Shown here one piece after another: positions 25,912 through 34,274 of a stretch of DNA of 64,000 bases (the stretch's first letter is position 1; every line of letters starts with the position of its first letter). The position numbers and the translations under genes were made by a program. The DNA is from Azospirillum brasilense (GTDB lineage Bacteria > Pseudomonadota > Alphaproteobacteria > Azospirillales > Azospirillaceae): contig NZ_CP059450.1 in NCBI RefSeq assembly GCF_022023855.1, positions 1,403,501 through 1,467,500 on the forward strand. Direction: 5' to 3'. Under the pieces are notes generated by a model. It was not told the DNA's origin and made no database searches. It saw only the letters and a list, made by a program, of their open reading frames with translations.

Positions 25912-27582
25912 ATGACCGGCCCGTTCAGCCGCACCGCCTCGATCTTCGACCGCGGCCTCGCCCCCGACCCCGCGAACCACGTCCCGCTCAGCCCGCTCAG
26001 CTTCCTGAAACGCGCCGCGAAGGTCTATCCGGACAAGCCGGCCATCCGCCACGGCCGCCGGACCATCACCTACGCCCAGTTCCTCGACCGGGTACGGCGC
26101 TTCGCCGGGGCGCTGCTGCAGGCCGGGGTGAGGCGCGGCGACACGGTGTCGGTGCTGGCGCCCAACGTCCCGGCGCTGCTGGAGGCCCATTACGCGGTGC
26201 CGCTGGCCGGCGCGGTCCTGAACGCGCTGAACACGCGGCTGGACGCCGCGGCCATCGCCTTCATCCTGGAGCACAGCGAGACGAAGCTCCTGATCGTCGA
26301 CCGCGAACTGTCGCCGGTCGCCAATGCGGCGCTCGCCCGGACAGAGCGCCCCGTCACGGTGGTGGAGATCGCCGACGAGCAGGCTCCCGACGCCCCATCC
26401 CTCGGCGCGGTGGAGTATGAGGACTTCCTCGCCGCCGCCGACCCCGCCCCCTGGCGCGGGCCGGACGACGAGTGGCAGGCCATCGCGCTGAACTACACCA
26501 GCGGCACCACCGGCAACCCCAAGGGCGTCGTCTATCACCACCGCGGCGCCTATCTGAACGCGCTGGGCAACGCCTTCACCCTGAACGTCCGGCCCGAGAG
26601 CGTCTTCCTGTGGACGCTGCCGATGTTCCACTGCAACGGCTGGACCTACAGCTGGGCGGTCACCGCCGCGGGCGGCACCCATGTCTGTCTGCGCCGGGTG
26701 GAGCCGGCGGCAATCTTCAACGCCATCGCGGAGCTGGGCGTCACCCATCTATGCGGCGCGCCGATCGTGCTGAACATGCTGATCCACGCCCCGGCAACGG
26801 TGCGGCGGCCCGCCCCCCGCCGCGTCGTCGTGGGCACCGGCGGCGCCGCTCCGCCGTCCGCCGTGCTCGCCGGCATGGCGGCGCTGGGCTTCGACGTGGT
26901 GCACATGTACGGGCTGACCGAATGCTACGGCCCGGCCACCGTCTGCGCCCCGCAGGACGGCTGGGAGCATCTCGACGCCGACGGGCTGGCGCTGCAATTC
27001 GCGCGGCAGGGGGTGAACCACGTCGCGGTGGAGGACGCCACCGTACTCGACCGCGAGACCGGCCAGCCGATCCCCGCCGACGCCCAGACCATCGGCGAGA
27101 TCGCGCTGCGCGGCAACACGGTGATGAAGGGCTATCTGAAGAACCCCGCGGCGACGAAGGAGGCGCTGAAGGACGGCTGGTTCCGCACCGGGGACCTGGG
27201 CGTGCTGCATCCCGACGGCTATATCGAGGTGAAGGACCGCAGCAAGGACATCATCATATCCGGCGGCGAGAACATCTCGTCCCTGGAGGTGGAGGAAGCG
27301 TTGTACCGGCACCCCGCCGTTCTGGAGGCCGCCGTGGTCGCCCGCCCCGACGACCGTTGGGGCGAGAGCCCCTGCGCCTTCGTCACGGTGAAGCCCGGCG
27401 CGGAGCGCCCCTCTGAGTCCGACATAATTCAATGGTGCCGCGACCGCATTGCGCACTACAAGGTGCCCCGCACCGTCGTGTTCAGCGATCTGCCGAAGAC
27501 ATCGACCGGTAAAATCCAGAAGACCGTCCTGCGCGACGCCGCCCGCGATCTGGGCGCACGTCGGGAGGCCAAGAGCGTATGA
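25912..27582 (+). CDS. AMP-dependent acyl-CoA ligase (fatty-acyl/methylmercaptopropionyl-CoA ligase type)
   Basis: The 556-residue protein is a full ANL-family ligase: P-loop NYTSGTTGNPKGVVYHH, WTLPMFHCNGWTY, YGLTECYGPATVC, WFRTGDLGVLHPDGYIEVKDRSKDIIISGGENISSLEVE and the catalytic lysine in LPKTSTGKIQKTVLRD. The MFHCNGW and ECYGPAT motifs are shared by medium/long-chain acyl-CoA ligases and by DmdB, which makes 3-methylthiopropionyl-CoA. It activates a carboxylate with ATP and CoA in the cytosol. The stop overlaps the metN start (ATGA), so it is in the methionine-uptake operon. That context favours a thioether acid, but a plain fatty acid cannot be excluded. Confidence 0.88.
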   Translation: MTGPFSRTASIFDRGLAPDPANHVPLSPLSFLKRAAKVYPDKPAIRHGRRTITYAQFLDRVRRFAGALLQAGVRRGDTVSVLAPNVPALLEAHYAVPLAGAVLNALNTRLDAAAIAFILEHSETKLLIVDRELSPVANAALARTERPVTVVEIADEQAPDAPSLGAVEYEDFLAAADPAPWRGPDDEWQAIALNYTSGTTGNPKGVVYHHRGAYLNALGNAFTLNVRPESVFLWTLPMFHCNGWTYSWAVTAAGGTHVCLRRVEPAAIFNAIAELGVTHLCGAPIVLNMLIHAPATVRRPAPRRVVVGTGGAAPPSAVLAGMAALGFDVVHMYGLTECYGPATVCAPQDGWEHLDADGLALQFARQGVNHVAVEDATVLDRETGQPIPADAQTIGEIALRGNTVMKGYLKNPAATKEALKDGWFRTGDLGVLHPDGYIEVKDRSKDIIISGGENISSLEVEEALYRHPAVLEAAVVARPDDRWGESPCAFVTVKPGAERPSESDIIQWCRDRIAHYKVPRTVVFSDLPKTSTGKIQKTVLRDAARDLGARREAKSV

Positions 27583-28643
27583 TAACCTTCGAACAGCTTC
27601 AGAAAACCTATCCGTCCCGCGGCACCGGGCAGCCGGTCCAGGCGCTCGCCGACATCGACCTGACCATCGGGCGCGGCGAGATCTACGGCATCATCGGCCG
27701 TTCGGGCGCCGGCAAATCCACGCTGCTGCGCACCGTGAACCTGCTGGAGAAGCCGACGTCGGGCCGCGTGCTGGTGGACGGGGTGGACGTCACCGCCCTG
27801 TCGCCGCGCGAACTTCGCGAGGCGCGGCACAGCATCGGCATGATCTTCCAGCACTTCAACCTGCTGTCCTCGCGCACGGTGTTCGACAACGTCGCCCTGC
27901 CGCTGGAACTGGCCGGGGTGGCGAAGGCACAGATCCGCGCGACGGTGGAACCGCTGCTCGACCTCGTCGGCCTCACCGACAAGCGCGACCGTTACCCGGC
28001 GGAGCTGTCGGGCGGGCAGAAGCAGCGTGTCGGCATCGCCCGCGCGCTGGCCAGCAAGCCCAAGGTGCTGCTGTCGGACGAGGCGACCTCCGCCCTCGAT
28101 CCGGAGACGACGACCCAGATCCTCCATCTGCTGGCCGACATCAACAAGCGGCTGGGGCTGACCATCGTCCTGATCACCCACGAAATCGCCGTCATCAAGG
28201 AAATCTGCCACAAGGTGGCGGTGATGGAGAACGGGCGGATCATCGAGCAGGGGCCGGTTTTCGACATCTTCGCGCACCCGAAGCACGAGACGACGAAGAC
28301 CTTCGTCGATCCGGTGATCAACCGCGGCATCCCGGACAGTCTGCGCGCCCGCCTGTCGGCCACGCCGGTTCCGGGGTCGAACATGGTGCTGCGCATCACC
28401 TTCACGGGTGAGCGCGCGACCTCCCCGGTGATCAGCGCAATCAGCCGCAAGCTGAACCTGGACCTGAACATCTGGCACGGCCAGATCGACGAGATCCAGG
28501 GCGCGCCCTTCGGAACGCTGGTGGTGGAGGCCATCGGCAACCCGCAGTCCATCGAGGCGGCCATCAGCCTCCTGAACGTCAACAAGCTCGGTGTCGAGGT
28601 GCTCGGTCATGCTGTCCCCGGAAATCTACGCGCTGCTGTTTAA
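27579..28643 (+). CDS. metN: Methionine ABC transporter ATP-binding protein
   Basis: The 354-residue protein has Walker A GRSGAGKSTLLRTVNLL, the signature ELSGGQKQRVGIARALA, Walker B VLLSDEATSALDPETT and the H-loop TIVLITHEIAVIKEI. After residue about 265 comes the NIL domain typical of MetN (VLRITFTGERATSPVISA and LNLDLNIWHGQIDEIQG), which binds methionine and inhibits transport when the cell is replete. It powers the MetI channel at the inner membrane. The start overlaps the stop of the ligase gene by four bases. Confidence 0.96.
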   Translation: MITFEQLQKTYPSRGTGQPVQALADIDLTIGRGEIYGIIGRSGAGKSTLLRTVNLLEKPTSGRVLVDGVDVTALSPRELREARHSIGMIFQHFNLLSSRTVFDNVALPLELAGVAKAQIRATVEPLLDLVGLTDKRDRYPAELSGGQKQRVGIARALASKPKVLLSDEATSALDPETTTQILHLLADINKRLGLTIVLITHEIAVIKEICHKVAVMENGRIIEQGPVFDIFAHPKHETTKTFVDPVINRGIPDSLRARLSATPVPGSNMVLRITFTGERATSPVISAISRKLNLDLNIWHGQIDEIQGAPFGTLVVEAIGNPQSIEAAISLLNVNKLGVEVLGHAVPGNLRAAV

Positions 28644-29277
28644 GGCGCTTCTCGACACGCTCTACATGGTGGCGGTGTCGGGCCTTCTGGGCACGGCGCT
28701 GGGCCTTCCGCTGGGCGTGCTCCTGGCCGTCACCGGCCGGGGGGAGCTGCTGCAGAACCTCGCCTTCAACCGGGTCGCCGGCGTGCTGGTGAACATGACG
28801 CGCTCCACCCCCTTCATCATCCTGGTGGTGGCGATCATCCCCTTCACCCGCCTGATCGCCGGCACCTCCATCGGCACCGCCGCGGCCATCGTGCCGCTGA
28901 CGGTCGCCGCCGTGCCCTTCATCGCCCGCATCGTCGAGGGCGCGGTGCGCGAGGTCGACCGCGGCCTGATCGAGGCGGCGCAATCCATGGGCGCCACGCC
29001 CTTCCAGATCATCCGCAAGGTCCTGCTGCCGGAGGCGATGCCCGCCATCGCGCTGGGCCTCACCCTGTCGGTGGTCAGCCTGATCGGCTATTCGGCCATG
29101 GTCGGCGCCGTCGGCGGCGGCGGGCTGGGCGACCTCGGCATCCGCTACGGTTACCAGCGCTTCCTGCCGGAGGTGATGCTGGCCGTGGTCATCGTGCTGA
29201 TCGTGCTGGTGCAGATCGTTCAATCGACGGGCGACTGGATCGCCCGCCGCGTCAACAAACGCAACCTGAAGTCCTGA
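28609..29277 (+). CDS. metI: Methionine ABC transporter permease
   Basis: The 222-residue membrane protein has five hydrophobic segments and the BPD-transport EAA loop VDRGLIEAAQSMGATPFQIIRKVLLPEA that docks to MetN, with MTRSTPFIILVVAIIPFTRLI and the closing GYSAMVGAVGGGGLGDLGIRYGYQRF, as in MetI. Two copies form the channel. The ATG at 28609 was chosen over an in-frame upstream ATG at 28591 because MLSPEIYALL fits the family start; in both cases the gene overlaps metN, here by 35 bases. Confidence 0.95.
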   Translation: MLSPEIYALLFKALLDTLYMVAVSGLLGTALGLPLGVLLAVTGRGELLQNLAFNRVAGVLVNMTRSTPFIILVVAIIPFTRLIAGTSIGTAAAIVPLTVAAVPFIARIVEGAVREVDRGLIEAAQSMGATPFQIIRKVLLPEAMPAIALGLTLSVVSLIGYSAMVGAVGGGGLGDLGIRYGYQRFLPEVMLAVVIVLIVLVQIVQSTGDWIARRVNKRNLKS

Positions 29278-29287
29278 GGAGTTGGAG

Positions 29288-30088
29288 ATGTTCCGTACCC
29301 GTGTGCTCGGCGCGGCCTTTGGTCTGGTGGCCGGCATCGCGACCCTGGCGACCGCCGTCGGCGCGTCGGCCGAAGCCCTGAAGATCGGCGTCACCCCCGG
29401 CCCGCACGGCCAGATCCTGGAGAAGGTGAAGCCGCTGGCCGCCAAGGAGGGCCTCGACCTGACGGTGCTGGAGTTCTCCGACTACGTCATCCCGAACCAG
29501 GCGCTGTCGCAGGGCGACCTCAACGCCAACTCCTTCCAGCACCAGCCCTACCTGGACAACCAGGTGAAGGACCGCGGCTATGAGCTGGTCAGCGTCGCCA
29601 AGACGGTGATCTTCCCGATGGGCGTCTACTCGAAGAAGGTGAAGAGCCTGGACGAGCTGCCCGACGGCGCCAAGGTCTCCATCCCCAATGACCCGACCAA
29701 CGGCGGCCGCGCCCTGCTGCTGCTCCAGGCCAAGGGGCTGCTGAAGGTGAAGGAGAGCGCCGGCCTGAAGGCGTCGCCGCTCGACATCTCCGAGAACCCG
29801 AAGAAGCTGCAGATCCTGGAACTGGACGCCGCCCAGCTTCCGCGTTCGCTGGACGACGTGACCGTGGCGGTCATCAACACCAACTTCGCCATGGAATCCG
29901 GCCTGGACCCGAACAAGGACGCCATCGCCCGCGAGGCCAGCGAGAGCCCCTACGCCAACGTCATCGCCGTCCGCAAGGTCGACCAGGACAAGCCGTGGGT
30001 CGCCACGCTGGTGAAGGTCTACCAGAGCGACGAGGTGAAGCAGTTCATCCTCGACCGCTTCAAGGGTGCGGTGGTTCCGGCCTGGTAA
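29288..30088 (+). CDS. metQ: Methionine ABC transporter substrate-binding protein (MetQ/NlpA family), second copy
   Basis: The 266-residue protein starts at ATG 29288 with GAGGAG six bases before it. The N-terminus (MFRTRVLGAAFGLVAGIA then TLATAVGASA) is a Sec signal without a lipobox. The mature part repeats the family motifs of the first copy: LKIGVTPGPHGQILEKV, NANSFQHQPYLDNQVKDRGYE, SIPNDPTNGGRALLLL and LELDAAQLPRSLDDVTVA. The gene follows metI by 10 bases and is closed by a strong terminator. The two MetQ proteins are related by an old duplication and differ in the ligand-pocket segments, so they may bind different thioether substrates (inference). Confidence 0.93.
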   Translation: MFRTRVLGAAFGLVAGIATLATAVGASAEALKIGVTPGPHGQILEKVKPLAAKEGLDLTVLEFSDYVIPNQALSQGDLNANSFQHQPYLDNQVKDRGYELVSVAKTVIFPMGVYSKKVKSLDELPDGAKVSIPNDPTNGGRALLLLQAKGLLKVKESAGLKASPLDISENPKKLQILELDAAQLPRSLDDVTVAVINTNFAMESGLDPNKDAIAREASESPYANVIAVRKVDQDKPWVATLVKVYQSDEVKQFILDRFKGAVVPAW

Positions 30089-30108
30089 TCGCCGCCGGCT
30101 CCGCAAGA

Positions 30109-30143
30109 AAGGCCCTTCCTCCCGCCGGAGGAAGGGCCTTTTT
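30109..30143. terminator. Bidirectional terminator between metQ and the pentapeptide gene
   Basis: Fourteen-base arms (30109-30122 and 30127-30140) pair perfectly around the loop CGCC. TTT follows on the plus strand and TTTCTT on the minus strand, serving both convergent genes. Confidence 0.85.
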
Positions 30144-30145
30144 CC

Positions 30146-31438
30146 TTAAAGCTTGAGCCCCGCCACACCGTCGAGAATCGCCCCATCGGAGAGGGCGCGA
30201 CGCTCCAGCTTCGCCCCGAACATGCGGGCGTTGGTCAGGTCCGTCTTCGTCAGGTCGCAACCGGACAGGTTGGCGAAGGATAGATCGGCCCCCGCGAAAT
30301 TCACCTCGCGCAGGCAGGCGCCGCGCAGGTCGGCGTAGCGCAGCCGCGCGCCCGACAGGTCGGAAGCCATCGACCGCCTCTCGTCGAAATAGAGCGGGCG
30401 CAGATTGGCCTTGCGCAGGTCGGCGTTGTTCAGCTTGGCGAGGCGCAGGTTCACGCCGCGCAGGTCGCCGTTGATCAGTTTGGCCAGACGCAGATCGCCC
30501 TTCTCCAGCACCGCGGCCTGAAGCTGCACGCTGGTCAGGTCCAGCCCGTACAGGGTCGCCCCGACCGCCCGCAGCATGGTCAGGCAGGTGTGGGCCAGCG
30601 ACGGGGCGTGCCGCAGGTCGAAGCCCGAGAGGTCGAGCGCCGTTCCCTCCGCCCCGCTCGACCCGACCCAGCGGATGTGCTCGTGCAGAAGCTCGTCCAG
30701 CGGGCGCCCGAGTTCGGCGACGACGCGGCCGACCGGATCGTCGGTCAGGGCGTCCTCCATGTCGGCGTCGGCCAGTTCCGTCATGACCATGGTGGCACCG
30801 GTCAGCACCGCGCCGCGCAGGCAGGCGCCGCGCAGGTCGGCCCCGGACAGGTCCGCCCCTTCCAGGTTCGATCCGGTGAAATTGGCCCCGCGCATGGTGG
30901 CGCGGACCAGCTTGCACCCACGCATCAGCGCGTCGGTGAAGTCGGTGTGGATCGCCATGGCCCCGGATAGCCGGGCGTTGGTCAGATTGGCGCCGGACAG
31001 GTCGGCCCCCGACGCCTCGGTCGGCCGGTCCTCCACTTGGATGATGCGCAGGCTGCCGTCGCGGTCCTTTTCCGCCAGCGAGCCGTCGCGCAGGTCGGCC
31101 TCGAACAGGTTGGCCCCGATCAGGATGGCCCCGCGCAGGCAGGCGCCGCGCAGGTCCGCCTTGATGAGGCTCGCGTTCTCCAGGTTGGCCAACCGCAGGT
31201 CGGTGGCGAACATCGACGCGCAGTCCAGCCGCGCCCCGGCCAGATTGGCGCCGCGCAGGCTGGCCCCGACGAAATCGGCGTGGGCAAGGTCACGCCCGGT
31301 GAGGTCCAGCCCGTTCAGGTCGAAAAAGGACAGCGTCGCCCGCGCCCCGCCGATGCGGGCGTTCCTGAACATCTCGTGCCGGCGCACCACCGCGTCGAGC
31401 TGGACCTGATCCAGACGGGTGAGAGGACGCTGCTGCAT
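30146..31438 (-). CDS. Pentapeptide repeat protein
   Basis: The 430-residue protein consists almost wholly of A(D/N)LxX pentapeptides in three blocks: about 35-130 (DLTGRDLAHADFVGASLRGANL), 150-225 (GADLSGANLTNARLSGA) and 330-425 (LRYADLRGACLREVNFAGADL). The blocks should form right-handed quadrilateral beta helices; the spacers (about 95-120 residues between the second and third) contain AELGRPLDELLHEHIRWVG, with a helical look. It has no signal peptide or membrane segment. Pentapeptide proteins mimic DNA (gyrase protection) or serve as scaffolds; the role here is unknown. It is convergent with the methionine operon. Confidence 0.9.
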   Translation of the reverse strand: MQQRPLTRLDQVQLDAVVRRHEMFRNARIGGARATLSFFDLNGLDLTGRDLAHADFVGASLRGANLAGARLDCASMFATDLRLANLENASLIKADLRGACLRGAILIGANLFEADLRDGSLAEKDRDGSLRIIQVEDRPTEASGADLSGANLTNARLSGAMAIHTDFTDALMRGCKLVRATMRGANFTGSNLEGADLSGADLRGACLRGAVLTGATMVMTELADADMEDALTDDPVGRVVAELGRPLDELLHEHIRWVGSSGAEGTALDLSGFDLRHAPSLAHTCLTMLRAVGATLYGLDLTSVQLQAAVLEKGDLRLAKLINGDLRGVNLRLAKLNNADLRKANLRPLYFDERRSMASDLSGARLRYADLRGACLREVNFAGADLSFANLSGCDLTKTDLTNARMFGAKLERRALSDGAILDGVAGLKL

Positions 31439-31550
31439 GGCCGTGTTCGCCTCCGATCACGGTTTCAGAGTACCCTTCGCGGCCTTCACGAATGATTAAT
31501 GCAACCCAAAATGGGATGGTTTTCCTGCCGGGGGAAACGCCTTCCGGTCT

Positions 31551-33704
31551 TCACGCGGCGGACGACTGGCTTTGCCGCACCGGCACGCGCTCCGCCCCCA
31601 GCGCGTTCAGCGCGTCGCGCAGCACGTCGGGGGTGACGGGCTTGTGCAGCAGGCGACAGCCGGCGGCCACCGCCTCGCGGATGCGTTCGGGGCCGGTGTC
31701 GCCGGTCAGGATGATGCCGGGAATGGGCCGTCCTACCTGCTCCGCCGCGCGGGTGATCGTCTCGGCGCCGGTCAGCGGACCCGGCAGGCGGAAATCCGAC
31801 AGTATGAGGTCCGGACAGCGCGGGGCCGCGCGCAGCGCCGCCAGCGCCGCCGGCCCGTCCGCCGCCACCATCACGTCGTGCCCCCAGCTTTCCAGGAGGA
31901 GCTGCATCCCGGAACTCTGCACCGGGTCGTCCTCGACGATCAGGATCAGGCGCGCCGCCGGATCCTCCGCACGGTCGGCGGGGACCGGGGCCGCCGCATC
32001 CGTCCGCGATTCGCTGGCCGCCAGCGGGACCATGATGGAAAAGACCGAACCCTGGCCCGGACGCGACCGGACCTCCACCGCGTGGCCCAGCAGAGCGGCC
32101 TTGCGGCGCACCTTGGGAAGCCCCAGCCCCAGGCCGCGGCGGCGGTCGCGCTCCGGGTTGCCCAACTGCACGAAGTCTTCGAAGATGGCGTCCAGATGCT
32201 CCGCCGCGATGCCGGGGCCGGTGTCCCACACCTCGATGCGCAGCCATTGGCCACGCCGCCGGCAGCCGACCACCACCCCGCCCGCCGGCGTGTAGGCGAT
32301 GGCGTTGCGCAGCAGGTCGCCCAGCATGCGGATCAGCAGCGTGGCGTCGGTGCGCACCATGGCGTCGCACGTCCGCACCCGCAGATCCAGTTGCTTGTCC
32401 GCCGCCAGCCCCCGGAACTCCGACGCCGCGCCGCACAGGACGGTGGCGATGGACACCTCGGCGATGTTCGGGCGGACCACCCCGGCGTCCAGCGTGGCGA
32501 CCTCCAGCAGCGCGTGCAGCAGCTTCTCCCCGCTGTCCAGCGCCTCGCCCATCTTCTCGGCGATCGACCGCTCGCGCGGTTCCTTCAGCCGCTCCATCAG
32601 CAGATGATGGAACAGGCGCAGCGCCTGGAAAGGCTGGCGCAGATCGTGGTTGGCCGCCGACAGGAAACGGGCCTTGGCCTGATTGGCGCGCTCCTTCTCG
32701 GCCAGGGCGCGGACCAGCTTCTGATTGAGGGAGCGCAGGTCGGCGGTGCGCTCCTCAACCCGCTGCTCCAGCCGGGCGTTGGCGTCGCGCAGGGCGTCGC
32801 GGGCCGCCGCCTCGCGCCGCAGGCTGGCCCAGCCGAGTGCCGCCAGCCCGAACAGCGCGATGACGCTGACGCCCACCATCATGAAGCCGTGCTGCAGGCG
32901 GCTGCTCCACGGCTCCAGAACGACGGCGCGCGGCAGGGCGACCGCCGCCACCGCCGGGAAGTCGCGCATCCGCTTCAGGCCGATGACCACGCCCTGTCCT
33001 CCGAGCGACCAGTCGCTCTCACCGCGCTCCGCCCCGGGGTCCAGCGCGGGGAGCTGACCGATCCCGCTGCCGCCGCTGCCGGCGAGCCGCGTGCCGTCCA
33101 GGCGGAACAGGCCGGCGACGCTGTGCCGCCCGTCGCTGAAGACATCGAGAACCGTGTGCAGGCTGGATGAGGGAAGCGCCAGCAGGACCGCGCCCTCCAG
33201 GACGCCCCCGCGCCCCGGGATGCCGCGGACCATCAGGATGGAATCCAGCCCGTCCACCTGCCCGTGCAACAGTTCCAGCCCGCCGCCTCCCCCTTGGCCG
33301 CCCGCCTCTTGGAGCACACTGGCGATGCCTCCGTCGGGATGGATGGTGGGGCCGAACACCGTCCGGCCTTCGGCGTCAAGGATGGACAGCACGCCGAACC
33401 GCGACGCTGACAGCGCCTCACCCAGGGCGCTGTCGGGAAGCGACGCGAGTCCGCCCGCCTCCAGGCGGTCGGCGACCCGCGCCAGGGCAGCCGCGCCGCC
33501 ATCCAGCACGGCGTCGGCGTGACCCTCCAGAAAGGCCGCGGCCTGCCGGCTGCCGCGTTCCGCCCGGTCGAGCGTGCTGACGTAATCGACCAGCGACAGC
33601 GCACCCCAGGCCGCACCGCCCAGCAGCGTCATCACCAGGACGATGGCCGCCAGGATGGCCTTCGGATGGAAGTTGAGCAGGGCGTTGACCGAAAGCCGGA
33701 TCAT
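31551..33704 (-). CDS. Hybrid sensor histidine kinase with C-terminal receiver
   Basis: The 717-residue inner-membrane protein has a membrane helix at about 13-38 (AILAAIVLVMTLLGGAAWGAL), a periplasmic sensor of about 220 residues, a second helix (GFMMVGVSVIALFGLAALGWA), a coiled coil (DANARLEQRVEERTADLRSLN), the HisKA box FLSAANHDLRQPFQALRLF (His near residue 351), HATPase with GGVVVGC, DTGPGIAAEHL and RGLGLGLPKV, and a receiver from about 588 (LILIVEDDPVQSSG, phosphoacceptor Asp in LSDFRLPG, LHKPVTP). The ANHDLRQP type often works with an adjacent LuxR-type regulator, but none is present. The start 33704 is preferred; the frame stays open to 33887 with unlikely sequence. Confidence 0.92.
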   Translation of the reverse strand: MIRLSVNALLNFHPKAILAAIVLVMTLLGGAAWGALSLVDYVSTLDRAERGSRQAAAFLEGHADAVLDGGAAALARVADRLEAGGLASLPDSALGEALSASRFGVLSILDAEGRTVFGPTIHPDGGIASVLQEAGGQGGGGGLELLHGQVDGLDSILMVRGIPGRGGVLEGAVLLALPSSSLHTVLDVFSDGRHSVAGLFRLDGTRLAGSGGSGIGQLPALDPGAERGESDWSLGGQGVVIGLKRMRDFPAVAAVALPRAVVLEPWSSRLQHGFMMVGVSVIALFGLAALGWASLRREAAARDALRDANARLEQRVEERTADLRSLNQKLVRALAEKERANQAKARFLSAANHDLRQPFQALRLFHHLLMERLKEPRERSIAEKMGEALDSGEKLLHALLEVATLDAGVVRPNIAEVSIATVLCGAASEFRGLAADKQLDLRVRTCDAMVRTDATLLIRMLGDLLRNAIAYTPAGGVVVGCRRRGQWLRIEVWDTGPGIAAEHLDAIFEDFVQLGNPERDRRRGLGLGLPKVRRKAALLGHAVEVRSRPGQGSVFSIMVPLAASESRTDAAAPVPADRAEDPAARLILIVEDDPVQSSGMQLLLESWGHDVMVAADGPAALAALRAAPRCPDLILSDFRLPGPLTGAETITRAAEQVGRPIPGIILTGDTGPERIREAVAAGCRLLHKPVTPDVLRDALNALGAERVPVRQSQSSAA

Positions 33705-34274
33705 GGGCGGGGGCGTCTTGGTAAGGCGGATCGGGAGCGGTGCCACCGATCCAACGGATGCACGATGCCGCCGGGCACCGGCGAAGCCGGCGCCTGGGGC
33801 GATGACCGATGTGGGTGATTCAGAATGCGGCGCTTGCGGGTTTCGCGGCGGCAGATCGCCGTTGGGCCGGAGAAGCCGCAGAGACATGGTGGTTGGCTCT
33901 GCCCTTCATTGATCTTTCCGCCTTTTCGGCGCTGAAGAAGCGGCGGTGGCACGGAAAGGCAAAAATTGACATCTGCGTTACACCCGTTTTCTTGGCCCTT
34001 TGTCGGAAATCTCCCGGACCTCCCTCAGAAGTTTATTTGCCTTTATTGTCTGGAACCGATGATAGCACGCGATAGTTATCGGCGCGACCCGCCATGACGA
34101 CTATGACTATGCTCATACCAGACCCACTCTTTGGGTGAGGTGGCACGAAATGGTTCGGCCATGAGTTGAAGCTCCCTCAAACATCGGAAATTGCGCCGAT
34201 GACGGGATCACCGGGGCGGCTTGCGCGTTCCTGTGCTGCTTCATGCCGCAACGCGCCCACACCGAGGTTCAACC
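33705..34274. other. Intergenic region between the kinase and glgX
   Basis: This 570-base divergent region has moderate AT content around 33950-34110. A TTGACA-like hexamer at 33966-33971 has no good -10 partner. No ORF with convincing start and composition was found. It must hold the promoters of the two flanking genes, not placed precisely. Confidence 0.5.

Noticed and set aside
30590..31495. Plus-strand open frames opposite the pentapeptide gene
   Set aside because: They mirror the pentapeptide periodicity in antisense (GQ/GPGQxG repeats) and are not genes.
34139..34156. Sigma54-like TGGCACG box before glgX
   Set aside because: The -24 half is good but the -12 half (GC of TTGC) is missing at the needed spacing.
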